Below, in pieces: positions 1-7,344 of a stretch of 64,000 bases of DNA (the first letter of the stretch is position 1; each line of letters starts with the position of its first letter). The DNA is taken from assembly GCA_028293725.1 (NCBI GenBank), contig JAQGOE010000204.1, positions 1-64,000 of the forward strand, written 5' to 3'. The position numbers and the translations under genes were made by a program. The notes beneath the pieces are model-generated. The model was not told the origin of the DNA, made no database searches, and saw only the letters and a list, made by a program, of their open reading frames with translations. The stretch comes from Gammaproteobacteria bacterium. Its GTDB lineage: Bacteria > Pseudomonadota > Gammaproteobacteria > Steroidobacterales > Steroidobacteraceae.

Positions 1-379
1 TCGCGAAAACCGCTGCAAACACAAAATTGAGCACGGCGCGCACGCCGATCCTAGCGCTTTCGGCCGTCGAATCACCGAGCAACTCCGTTTGTGGCGGAGC
101 CAGGCGCGCGGGCGTCGCTTCCTTGGAGGTGGCCGGTAATTCCAACAGCCAACCCTGCCGCAGCAGAGGCGCGGCCGCCTCGTCCGCCGCGAGTTCCGGC
201 CCGTCGCTCGAGCTGCCGCCTGCCGGCGGCGCGGGCCAACCGGGTAACAGCGGCCCCAATGCCGCGGTCCTGGCGGCTTCGAGAGTGAAATAACGATCCT
301 GTTTCACGTCGAGGACGACAACATATTCCTCGTCCGCGCAGACGAAGACGTGCCTGGCCAGCCCATAGCGCGCCATCAT
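1..379 (-). CDS. Lasso peptide biosynthesis B protein, N-terminal part (runs off window)
   Basis: The first 126 residues of a protein that continues beyond coordinate 1. The N-terminus reads like the RRE (PqqD-like) domain of proteobacterial lasso B proteins: an R-Y-x-L-x-x-H-V-x-x-C stretch, then paired acidic residues, a VVVLDVKQDRYF strand-turn-strand (about residues 21-32) and an LLRQGWLL segment near residues 72-79. In that family the RRE binds the precursor leader, and the C-terminal transglutaminase-like protease, outside this window, removes it. Two consecutive ATGs (377-379, 374-376) follow GAGGGG at usable spacing; the upstream one is given. The gene lies 93 bp after a lasso precursor ORF on the same strand. 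Identification rests on pattern and context, and the catalytic domain cannot be checked here. Confidence 0.8.
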   Translation of the reverse strand, partial: MMARYGLARHVFVCADEEYVVVLDVKQDRYFTLEAARTAALGPLLPGWPAPPAGGSSSDGPELAADEAAAPLLRQGWLLELPATSKEATPARLAPPQTELLGDSTAESARIGVRAVLNFVFAAVFA

Positions 380-417
380 CACCCCTCGATCATTTGTGCC
401 GATACCGGCGAACGCCA

Positions 418-443
418 CCCCACCCCCGCGATGCGGGGCGGGG
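418..443 (-). promoter_or_regulatory. GC-rich stem-loop between lasso precursor and B gene
   Basis: A perfect 6-bp stem, CCCCGC with GCGGGG around a 3-nt loop (424-438), is extended by a further 4-bp CCCC/GGGG pairing (418-421 with 440-443) across a small internal loop. No T-run follows on the minus strand, so it looks more like an attenuating or RNA-stabilising hairpin than a full terminator. It lies between the precursor stop and the B start, where it could keep precursor mRNA in excess of enzyme mRNA. That role is inferred. Confidence 0.5.
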
Positions 444-472
444 ATGGCTCACGGATCGGAGTAGGGTTCAGC

Positions 473-631
473 TCACACGAAATAGAGCCAAACGAATGGT
501 GGGAGACCATGCTCCAGGAACAGCAGCAGCGATGTGCCCTTCGTGCGCTTCGACGCCTGGCCGCAGTCGATCATCCCTACAGCGTCCCCTGCCCGCACTC
601 TCTGACCTCGTTCCATTTTCAGCGCGCTCAT
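473..631 (-). CDS. Lasso peptide precursor (predicted, apparently novel core)
   Basis: A 52-residue precursor with a predicted 31-residue leader and 21-residue core. The leader ends DCGQASKRTK, with Thr at the penultimate position and the spaced G-x-A-S-x-x-T-x pattern of proteobacterial lasso leaders. The core has Gly1 and Glu9, predicting a Gly1-to-Glu9 isopeptide ring GTSLLLFLE, followed by loop and tail HGLPPFVWLYFV with bulky Trp17, Tyr19 and Phe20 as possible steric plugs. The start chosen is the ATG at 631, because AGGAG lies 6 nt upstream; a longer reading to 676 lacks this support. A B-protein gene follows on the same strand. The core is strikingly hydrophobic, with only His10 and Glu9 ionisable apart from the termini. 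Ring size and function are predictions; bioactivity is unknown. Confidence 0.85.
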   Translation of the reverse strand: MSALKMERGQRVRAGDAVGMIDCGQASKRTKGTSLLLFLEHGLPPFVWLYFV

Positions 632-665
632 GAACTTCTCCTCAGTGGTGTCGAACCCAACGTAG

Positions 666-694
666 CTAATATGCAATCAACGTTGGTCCTTCAA
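666..694 (-). promoter_or_regulatory. Promoter-like sequence for the lasso precursor
   Basis: On the minus strand TTGAAG (689-694) and TATTAG (666-671) are separated by exactly 17 bp, each matching the sigma-70 consensus at four of six positions. Transcription would begin around 659, giving a leader of roughly 28 nt before the precursor ATG. The remaining DNA up to 889 shows no convincing gene. Confidence 0.4.
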
Positions 695-889
695 CGCGCT
701 CCTTGTCAGGCTCGGTTCGACGGATACTACGGATCGGTTGGCGCATGAAAGCTGCGCCTAAGAGACACGCGCGTCAAGTCCCCCAATGTTATGTCGTTGG
801 GAGAGCGGCGGGATATCGCGTAACGGACAATTGGACCTTGGACCAATAGGGGCCGCGCACTCGCGGCGCGCACGTGGCCGGCGTGTCCT

Positions 890-2530
890 TCAGGCCACCC
901 GGCGCAGTCTGCGACGGCGGAAATCGCCAATAATTTCACGCGCTGCGTTATGTCCGGGCGCGCCCGTGACACCACCGCCGGGATGGGTGCCGGCGCCACA
1001 CATGTACAGACCCTGCAGGGGTCCGCGGTAGTTGCCATATCCCAGCATGGGACGCGCCGAAAACATCTGATCGAGAGTCAGGGCGCCGTGGAAAATATCC
1101 CCGCCGATGAGACCGAAGGTGCGCTCCAGATCCAACGGGCTGTTGATCTGCCGACCGAGCACGGCGGCTTTGAAATTCGGCGCGTATTGGTTGACGGTCT
1201 CGATCATCAGGTCCGCGACCTTGTCCCGGTGAGTGTCCCAGGACTCTCCGTTGGGAAGTTGCGGAGCGACGTGCTGGCAAAAGAGGCTCGCCACGTGCCG
1301 GCCAGGGGGCGCCAGGCTGTCGTCCAGCGTCGAGGGAATCACGACCTCCACGATCGGCTTGCGCGACCAGCCGCCCGAGCGCGCGTCGAAATAGGCCTGC
1401 TCCATGTACGAGAGGGTCGGGGCGATGATGATGCCGGCCGTATGATGGTCCGCGAGCGCCTTGCCGGGCAGACACGTGAAGTCAGGCAATTCACTGAGCG
1501 CCACGTTCATGCGGAAGGTCCCGGAACCGCAACGCCAACGGTCGATCCGGTCGCGAAATTCCGCCGGCAGCGCCTCGGGCGCGATCAACTTCTGATACAG
1601 GAGTTTCGGATTGAGGTTGGAAATCACAGCCGCGGCACGCAGCGTCTCGCCGCTCTCGGTGATGACACCGACGGCCCGGTTGCCCTCGACGATGACCTCG
1701 CGAACGGGAGTCGAGACGCGGATCACGGCGCCGCGCGCCTGTGCCGATTTCGCCATCGCCTGGGTTATCGCCCCCATGCCGCCGATGGCGTGACCCCACG
1801 CGCCTTTCTTGCCGTTCACCTCGCCAAATACATGGTGAAGCAGAACATATGCCGAGCCCGGAGTGTAGGGACTCGCGTAGTTACCCACGATGCCGTCGAA
1901 GCCGTAAGCAGCTTTGATCGGATCGCTCTCGAACCAACCGTCGAGGTAGTCGCCCGCGGAGGTCGCGAACAGGGTGAGGAGCTCGCGGCGCATGTTCATG
2001 TCGAGCTTGCGCAGGCGGCCGCCCACCTGTGCCGCTCGCAGCAGTTCGGGCAACGCCATGCGCCAACTGCCTTCGACGGCGTTGGGAGGGGTTTCCAACA
2101 CGAGGTCGCGCAGCACATCGGCCACGGTGCCGAGCCGCTCGCCGTACTCGTCGAGGCGTGTGGCATCCTTGGGAGAGAATTTCGCGACCTCGGCGGCGGT
2201 GCGGCCGTCGCCGACGATGAGATAACGCCCGTCATCGGTGGGCAGGAAGTTGGAGAGTTTGCGCTCCACGACCCGCAAACCGAATTTAGGCAGCTCGAGG
2301 TCACGGATGACCTTCGGATTCAGCAGCGACACCGTGTAGGCGGCGACCGAATTGCGAAATCCGGGATGAAACTCCTCGGTGACGGCGGCCCCACCGACCA
2401 CGGAGCGCTGCTCGAGTACCGTGACCTTCAAACCCGCTCCCGCGAGATAGGCGGCGCACACCAAACCGTTGTGTCCGCCGCCAATGATCAGCGCGTCGCT
2501 GCTCGCGCCCGCAGTTGCCGGATCACTCAC
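890..2530 (-). CDS. Phytoene-desaturase-like FAD-dependent oxidoreductase
   Basis: A 546-residue NAD(P)/FAD-dependent oxidoreductase of the phytoene dehydrogenase/PYROXD2 type. The N-terminal dinucleotide-binding motif IIGGGHNGLVCAAYLAGAGL, followed by a beta strand ending in Glu (VTVLE), is clear at about residues 15-40. The C-terminal FAD-binding segment contains GLYMCGAGTHPGGGVTGAPG, typical of carotenoid desaturase-like enzymes. The start is GTG at 2528-2530, overlapping the end of the upstream Rieske oxygenase gene by 8 nt in a GTGAGTGA arrangement, so the two are probably co-translated. The substrate is unknown. PYROXD2-type proteins occur in bacteria that make no carotenoids, so carotenoid chemistry should not be assumed. 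No other carotenoid gene lies nearby. Confidence 0.85.
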   Translation of the reverse strand: MSDPATAGASSDALIIGGGHNGLVCAAYLAGAGLKVTVLEQRSVVGGAAVTEEFHPGFRNSVAAYTVSLLNPKVIRDLELPKFGLRVVERKLSNFLPTDDGRYLIVGDGRTAAEVAKFSPKDATRLDEYGERLGTVADVLRDLVLETPPNAVEGSWRMALPELLRAAQVGGRLRKLDMNMRRELLTLFATSAGDYLDGWFESDPIKAAYGFDGIVGNYASPYTPGSAYVLLHHVFGEVNGKKGAWGHAIGGMGAITQAMAKSAQARGAVIRVSTPVREVIVEGNRAVGVITESGETLRAAAVISNLNPKLLYQKLIAPEALPAEFRDRIDRWRCGSGTFRMNVALSELPDFTCLPGKALADHHTAGIIIAPTLSYMEQAYFDARSGGWSRKPIVEVVIPSTLDDSLAPPGRHVASLFCQHVAPQLPNGESWDTHRDKVADLMIETVNQYAPNFKAAVLGRQINSPLDLERTFGLIGGDIFHGALTLDQMFSARPMLGYGNYRGPLQGLYMCGAGTHPGGGVTGAPGHNAAREIIGDFRRRRLRRVA

Positions 2531-3716
2531 GATTCCACCCCTTCGCCGGAGCCCGTAACTGGCGGCTCTCGGGAATCAAACTCCGAATCCGCCGTCCGAA
2601 GCTGCGCAATGAGACCTCGCCCACACTCAACGGCCCCACGGTGTAGCTGCTGGAGGCCATGCCTGTCTGCACGCGCTCGATCAGCGCCTTGTCCTCGATG
2701 CTCACGCGACGGTTGATGCGCCAGTTCAGGTAGCGGGCGGCCCGCATCTCACGGCGCGAATCCGGATGCACGTAGGCAATCTCACGAATCAGTGTCTCGG
2801 TGGGCGACACCGGCAGGAATTGCATGAAGTCGATCTGGTCCGGGTAGATGTCGAAGGCCACGTTCGGCCACAGTTTGAAGTAGACCCACTGGTGCTGCCG
2901 CTCGGGCGGCAGATGTGCGACCTCGGGCAGAGTCCGCTGATACATGCGCTCGGACCAGTTGCTCGAGGGCTCCTCGCGCAGCGAGCCCCACATCTTGTCG
3001 ATCCACGGTTGCGCCTCGACGCCGTAGCTGCGGCCGAATAGTCGGGTCAGACCGGGATGAGCCACCGTGATGTGCAGGCCATCGGAGTAGTTGTCTCCGA
3101 CGTTCTTCCAATTTACTTGCCGCGGCCGGAGCGTCACACGTCCTTGCGGGACCAACTCCTCCATGCGGTAAAGCGCCATCTCCGCCGCGTACGGCGCAGC
3201 CATCTCACGCACGCTGGGCAGACCGGGCTCGAGCCGCACGAAAATGAACCCCATGAATACTTCGAGATCCAGGGGCGCAAGGCCGTGACGTCCCATGTCG
3301 AGGCCCGGGAATGCCTGCCGATCGGGCACTCCCACCAGGCGGCCATCGAGGGCATACGTCCAAGCGTGGTACGGACAGGTGATGCGGCGACCACAGTGGC
3401 CCTTCGAGCCATCAATCAACCGCGCAGCGCGATGCCGGCACACGTTATGAAAGGCGCGAACCTCGCCGTCGTCACCGCGGAGGACCACGATCGACTCGCC
3501 CAGGAACTCGAGCGAGTGGAAGTCCCCGGGGTGCGGCACGTCGCTGACATGGCAGACCACCTGCCAGCTCTTGCGGAAAATAACCGCCTGCTCGCGCTCG
3601 AAGAATTCCGGATCGTGGTAAATCCAGGCCGGCAGGCTATGGCCTTCCTCCTCCGCCTCGCCGCCGGCCGGGGTGGTGGAAGTGCTCAATCGTCCGAAGC
3701 GGGTCGCAGCGTTCAT
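2523..3716 (-). CDS. Rieske [2Fe-2S] aromatic-ring-hydroxylating oxygenase alpha subunit
   Basis: A 397-residue oxygenase. The Rieske cluster motif is Cys83-x-His85 and Cys104-x2-His107. The mononuclear iron site of the catalytic domain shows as DNYSDGLHITVAH, with Asp202, His205 and His210 near residues 198-210. The ATG at 3716 is chosen because AGAAGG precedes it at 5-nt spacing; the ORF stays open upstream to 3866, but that part is arginine-rich and crosses a palindromic operator. The gene overlaps the FAD oxidoreductase. No ferredoxin or reductase partner is nearby, so electrons must come from elsewhere. The family oxidises aromatic, betaine-like and carnitine-like substrates; the substrate here cannot be read from sequence. 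Confidence 0.85.
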   Translation of the reverse strand: MNAATRFGRLSTSTTPAGGEAEEEGHSLPAWIYHDPEFFEREQAVIFRKSWQVVCHVSDVPHPGDFHSLEFLGESIVVLRGDDGEVRAFHNVCRHRAARLIDGSKGHCGRRITCPYHAWTYALDGRLVGVPDRQAFPGLDMGRHGLAPLDLEVFMGFIFVRLEPGLPSVREMAAPYAAEMALYRMEELVPQGRVTLRPRQVNWKNVGDNYSDGLHITVAHPGLTRLFGRSYGVEAQPWIDKMWGSLREEPSSNWSERMYQRTLPEVAHLPPERQHQWVYFKLWPNVAFDIYPDQIDFMQFLPVSPTETLIREIAYVHPDSRREMRAARYLNWRINRRVSIEDKALIERVQTGMASSSYTVGPLSVGEVSLRSFGRRIRSLIPESRQLRAPAKGWNRE

Positions 3717-3776
3717 GGGTGCCTTCTCGAGAGGTCGGACGGGGGCCGGGTGACCGCAGCGGGGGCGGCGCCCGCT

Positions 3777-3800
3777 GTTATTGGACGATCGTACAATAAC
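3777..3800. promoter_or_regulatory. 24-bp palindromic operator upstream of the Rieske oxygenase
   Basis: The left half GTTATTGGACGA and the right half TCGTACAATAAC are inverted copies with a single mismatch, centred 72 bp upstream of the oxygenase ATG. The AT-rich outer arms and length fit a dimeric repressor site such as TetR-family operators. No regulator gene is adjacent, so the protein that binds is unknown. Confidence 0.6.
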
Positions 3801-3898
3801 GGTCCGAAAGCGGTCAAACCGAAGCGTGGCCGGCGTGCCCCGGAGCGAGCGCCGCCACCCATTCATAGCGGAAATTCCCGCATGGGCCGTCCATTTGG

Positions 3899-4390
3899 AT
3901 GAGGTCAGAGGAAATCAGGCGAGTCGCAGACTTGAACCGTACTCCAGGGGCATTCGACAACGAAGTGCAGGCAGCCGAGTGGCTGGTGAGGCTGGATGCT
4001 GATCCTTCGGCGACGACGCTGTCGTTGTGGCTGCAGTGGCTGAGCAAGGACGCCCGGCATCATGCCGCCTTCGCGCGGCTGGAGGCCAGGTGGCGCCAGG
4101 TAGACTGCCTGCGGAGCCTGCGGCCTCTCGATGGCAGGGTGGACGTGGACCTGCTCGACACGTTCCCGGGGGTGCGTGCCCGTTCAGGCCCGCGGCGGAG
4201 ATTGTGGCGCCTGTCGAGCCTGCGAGCTCCCTATGGCGAGCTCGCCGTCGCCGCGGCGGCCAGCGCACTCGCCGGCCTGTTGGTTCTCGCCGGCTGGTTC
4301 TTTCTAGTGATGCTCGACACTGGCGTCACCGAGCTCGGCACGGAAGTTATTCGGCTCGTAACGAGCTCGCATACTGCGGCCAATGATTGA
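3899..4390 (+). CDS. Short FecR-like membrane protein (DUF4880 plus one TM)
   Basis: A 163-residue protein. Residues about 21-75 resemble the cytoplasmic DUF4880 segment of FecR-type anti-sigma regulators: AAEWLVRLD, then LWLQWLSKDARHHAAFARLEARW. One transmembrane helix follows (about residues 116-140), and then only about 20 periplasmic residues. Typical FecR proteins have around 200 residues there that sense a TonB-dependent receptor, so this copy lacks the sensing domain. No ECF sigma factor or TonB receptor is adjacent. It may be a decayed remnant or a minimal membrane-tethered sigma antagonist. Its 3' end overlaps the convergent RAYT-like gene by 44 bp. Confidence 0.6.
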   Translation: MRSEEIRRVADLNRTPGAFDNEVQAAEWLVRLDADPSATTLSLWLQWLSKDARHHAAFARLEARWRQVDCLRSLRPLDGRVDVDLLDTFPGVRARSGPRRRLWRLSSLRAPYGELAVAAAASALAGLLVLAGWFFLVMLDTGVTELGTEVIRLVTSSHTAAND

Positions 4391-5243
4391 TGACCGACAA
4401 TATATTGGCGATGTCCTTTCTCGCCTTCGGGGACGCGAGCTCGAAACAACGCCAGCCCATGACCTCGGACAAGGGCGTCTCGAACAGATCGGGGGCGAGC
4501 TCACGATATTTTCGCATCGAGTACTCCAGCGAGGTTGCGTCGACGCCCAGACGCACAGCCACAGCGGCAACACTCGCAACACCGTCCCGAGTGACGAGCC
4601 AGGCGATCAGCGCGCGCGCCATCCATATGCGCGACCGGTCCACCATTTCACGCGACAACTTCGCCTCGACGGCGTCGGCGATCATGCGCGGCGCGGTCCG
4701 TGCCCTCAACTCCTCCGTTGAGTTGATTTGCGGCTGGCCCGTGGCGGCGCGTTGCAGAAGTGGACCGAGCGTCGCCTTGGTCAGCCAGGGAACCTCCTCG
4801 AGCCCATCGTAAGCGCGCACGCTGCTCCACGGATAGCTCACAAAATCCTCCGCAAGATCCAGCACCACCGGACGGACATGCATCGAGCGAACGATGTCCA
4901 CCAGCTCGGAGCGCGTCTCGGGCTGGTAGCAGATGTGATTGTCTGAGAACAGGATGCCGTTGCGTCCCAACCGGTCACCGACGGCGTCCGTATAGGCCGT
5001 TGCAATCTTACGGATGAGTCGTTCGGGCGCCACGTCGCCCGTCTCCGCGACCACTTCGATCTCATTGTTCAACCAACAGTGCGCGTGCACGCGCACCCGC
5101 AATTCCGCGACGATCCCGGCCACGATTTCGTTGAGTTTGCGCCGATCCTCATCGCTACCGAAGACGGTCTTGCCATTGGCGCTGAAGAGCAGCAGAAAAT
5201 GGAACCCCAGCTGGGACTGGAGCGGTTTCCGTGGCACTTTCAT
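4347..5243 (-). CDS. RAYT/IS200-like transposase-family protein lacking the HUH motif
   Basis: A 298-residue protein related to REP-associated tyrosine transposases (Y1 fold). The supporting signs are an N-terminal LFSANGKTVFGSDEDRRKL segment, the helix LIRKIATAYTDAVGDRLGR that carries the expected Tyr, and the family's YPWSSVRAYDG motif. A C-terminal helix-turn-helix-like region (about residues 215-270) resembles the DnaA-like tail of some RAYTs. Where the family has an NHVH metal-binding motif, this protein reads NEIE, so both metal-binding His are replaced by Glu. It is therefore probably not an active single-strand transposase in the usual way, or has been co-opted. The start at 5243 follows GGAGG at 5-nt spacing. 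No flanking REP palindromes were recognised. Confidence 0.65.
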   Translation of the reverse strand: MKVPRKPLQSQLGFHFLLLFSANGKTVFGSDEDRRKLNEIVAGIVAELRVRVHAHCWLNNEIEVVAETGDVAPERLIRKIATAYTDAVGDRLGRNGILFSDNHICYQPETRSELVDIVRSMHVRPVVLDLAEDFVSYPWSSVRAYDGLEEVPWLTKATLGPLLQRAATGQPQINSTEELRARTAPRMIADAVEAKLSREMVDRSRIWMARALIAWLVTRDGVASVAAVAVRLGVDATSLEYSMRKYRELAPDLFETPLSEVMGWRCFELASPKARKDIANILSVINHWPQYASSLRAE

Positions 5244-5355
5244 CCCTTCCTCCGTGAAAGATGTATTCCCTCTAGACCAACCCAGTGTGGCGCCAAGTGT
5301 GCGCGGCAGCAAGCGAGCCGCACCGCGGAGAATCACCAGCACCCTCCGCGCTGCA

Positions 5356-6615
5356 TTAGCGCCGATTCTCCAATCTCTGTCCCAACGCGAAGAACGGATC
5401 CACTCCCTCCGCCACCGCACGTTCCGCCACGAGATATGCCGCCGCGTTCCACGACTGTCCCGGCATTCCCCGCGGCGCGAGCGTCTTGCCGTGCAGCCAC
5501 TCCGTGAAGGCCCAATTTTTAACCGCGCACGCGCGCGCGAGCTTCACCAACTCCTCGCGCGCCTGCTGCTGGCGACCGCTCGACACGAGCGCGGTCACCC
5601 AGAAACCGCCCACCATCGGCCAGATGCCACCGTTGTGATACTGCCAGACCAGGTTCTGCCGGTGGCGCGCCATGTAGGGACGCCAGAGAACACTCGCCCG
5701 TTTGATCGGCCGGGTCACCGCCCGCACCGGATAGGGATCGTGCACGCGCGCGCGGGTTAGAGCATCGAGAGTGCGCCGGCTCGCACGCGTATCAGCGAGC
5801 CCCAACAACACGGCGAGCACATTTCCGAAAACGTCGCCTTCCTCGCCGAAGAACGAGAAGTTGACGAAACTCAGATACAAGTCGCGATCGCGTGCGTTAC
5901 GCAACACATAGTCGTTGAGCAGCCGCGCGCGGCGATACTCGGCGATGCCCGCCGAGAACGGATGAAAGAGCCCGTTGAAGTTCTGCAGCGTCTCGGCTTC
6001 GTGCTCCAGGCAATACAACCTCTTGACGAAGTACCAGAGCGCATTCGTATAGAGCACGAACCCCGAGCGCGGCATGATGTCAGCCCAGTCGCTGGCTTCG
6101 TTCTGCTGGAGGAGAAAGAATCGTTGGTGCTCCTGCGCCAGAAGCCATTGCACGGCAAGCTCGATGCGCTTCCCGTAACGCCTGCGCAGGGCGCCGCCTC
6201 TTGCCCCGGAGCTAGTGCCCGCGCGAGCGCTGGCGCGCGAGTCCAGAAAAGCCAACGCGATCAGCCACCAAAGCGTCGAATCGATACACCCGAGATACCA
6301 GAAGTCCGCCTCGCTCCGCTGCAGGTCGACGAACTTGGGAATCTGGCCATTGGGCGCCTGGTGCTCGGCCAATGTGTGCAGTCCGGTCGCGGCCGCGCTT
6401 TCCAGGAGTTTGTCGCCGGACACCGCCATCCCGAGCGCGCACACCGCCGCATCGCGCCCGAAAATCGCGGCGTACCCGCGCAGATCGGCGCGCGGGCCAG
6501 CCGTGGCCGCCAGAATTCCGCCAGGTGCGAGATTCCGCCGCAGCAGCTCGACCGAGCGCGCGTGGCAGGTCTCGAGGAGCAAACGATCGTCGGGACGTCT
6601 CGAAACAGTGCGCAT
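5356..6615 (-). CDS. (alpha/alpha)6-barrel glycoside hydrolase, GH100/amyloglucosidase-like
   Basis: A 419-residue protein resembling neutral/alkaline invertases (GH100) and related six-hairpin glycosidases. Telling segments are FGRDAAVCALGMAV near residue 53, SDWADIMPRSGFVLYTNALWY near 175, WQYHNGGIWPMVGGFWVTAL near 325, and a C-terminal FTEWLHGKTLAPRGMPGQSWNAAAY block. The paired acidic residues in SDWAD and the Glu of FTEWLHG are plausible catalytic groups by analogy. No signal peptide is seen, so a cytoplasmic role is likely, for example on sucrose or a storage glucan. It is transcribed divergently from the DUF2721 gene with only 20 bp between starts. No Shine-Dalgarno sequence is obvious. 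The exact substrate is uncertain. Confidence 0.7.
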   Translation of the reverse strand: MRTVSRRPDDRLLLETCHARSVELLRRNLAPGGILAATAGPRADLRGYAAIFGRDAAVCALGMAVSGDKLLESAAATGLHTLAEHQAPNGQIPKFVDLQRSEADFWYLGCIDSTLWWLIALAFLDSRASARAGTSSGARGGALRRRYGKRIELAVQWLLAQEHQRFFLLQQNEASDWADIMPRSGFVLYTNALWYFVKRLYCLEHEAETLQNFNGLFHPFSAGIAEYRRARLLNDYVLRNARDRDLYLSFVNFSFFGEEGDVFGNVLAVLLGLADTRASRRTLDALTRARVHDPYPVRAVTRPIKRASVLWRPYMARHRQNLVWQYHNGGIWPMVGGFWVTALVSSGRQQQAREELVKLARACAVKNWAFTEWLHGKTLAPRGMPGQSWNAAAYLVAERAVAEGVDPFFALGQRLENRR

Positions 6616-6635
6616 AGAGATGGCATGATAGCGAC

Positions 6636-7076
6636 ATGCTCCAAAGTATGGACATTGCTCACCTCATCCAGACGTCCGTTGCGCCTGTCTTCTTGCTGTC
6701 CGGCGTCGCGGCGACACTCGGTGTGTTGACGAATAGGCTGGCGCGCGCGGTGGATCGCGCCCGATCGATAGAAGCCAAGCTGGAAAATCACACAGGTGAT
6801 CCCGAGCACCTGCTCTACGACCTCGAGATCCTGGCTCGCCGCGCACGTTATCTGAATACGGCGATCTCGCTCAGCGTGATCTCCGCGGTGATGGTGGCGC
6901 TCGTCGTGGTTACTCTATTCGCGAACGCGTTCTTTGAGGCGGGCCTCGCGCTCACCATAGCGCTGCTGTTCGTCGGAGCGATGCTCCTTCTGACAGGTGC
7001 CTTCGTGGCGTTCTTTATCGAAGTGCGCGTGGCGACTACGGCCCTGCGCATAGGCCTGCCTCGCTCCGATCTATAG
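6636..7076 (+). CDS. DUF2721 family membrane protein
   Basis: A 146-residue integral membrane protein. It begins with a hydrophobic segment containing APVFLLSGVAATLGVLTNRLARAVDRAR, characteristic of DUF2721, then a charged amphipathic region (residues 35-70) and two transmembrane helices (about 75-98 and 102-128). An internal ATG at 6648 is an equally possible start, since neither has a clear ribosome binding site. Function is unknown. Because it starts 20 bp from the divergent glycosidase, the two probably share a promoter region. Confidence 0.75.
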   Translation: MLQSMDIAHLIQTSVAPVFLLSGVAATLGVLTNRLARAVDRARSIEAKLENHTGDPEHLLYDLEILARRARYLNTAISLSVISAVMVALVVVTLFANAFFEAGLALTIALLFVGAMLLLTGAFVAFFIEVRVATTALRIGLPRSDL

Positions 7077-7344
7077 CGTTCCGGGGGCCTCCCTGACGAC
7101 ACACGCAAGACACATTCACCCCCTACCCTTCACTTTCAGTCCCCGGCACGCCCGCCAAGCCGCCGCCAGCCCTTGAACTGCGGCTCCGACGCCCTCAACT
7201 GGTGCATCCGCGCGCCGCATCCGGGCGCCGATTTTTAGCGAAATCAGTGACTTGCAGCGCCCCGAAAGTGCGGCAGCCCCAGGGGGGATCTGGTACCCTG
7301 CGCATCTTTTTTGCATCCTTGATTAGCGCTACGCGCCCTTTCCT

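Noticed and set aside
380..472. A second lasso precursor between the first one and the B gene
   Set aside because: No ORF here has a leader with the Thr signature and a Gly/Glu core; the DNA holds only a hairpin and the B ribosome binding site.
473..676. A longer, 67-residue version of the lasso precursor
   Set aside because: The extra 15 residues have no ribosome binding site and would cover the promoter-like -10 region, whereas the ATG at 631 has AGGAG at proper spacing.
950..2716. 588-codon open frame on the plus strand opposite the FAD oxidoreductase
   Set aside because: It mirrors the codon positions of the clear oxidoreductase and Rieske genes and has no recognisable domain. High-GC coding DNA often leaves the antisense frame open.
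4347..5243. Active insertion sequence of the IS200/IS605 type
   Set aside because: The HUH motif is lost and no flanking subterminal hairpins were recognised, so an intact mobile element is not supported.
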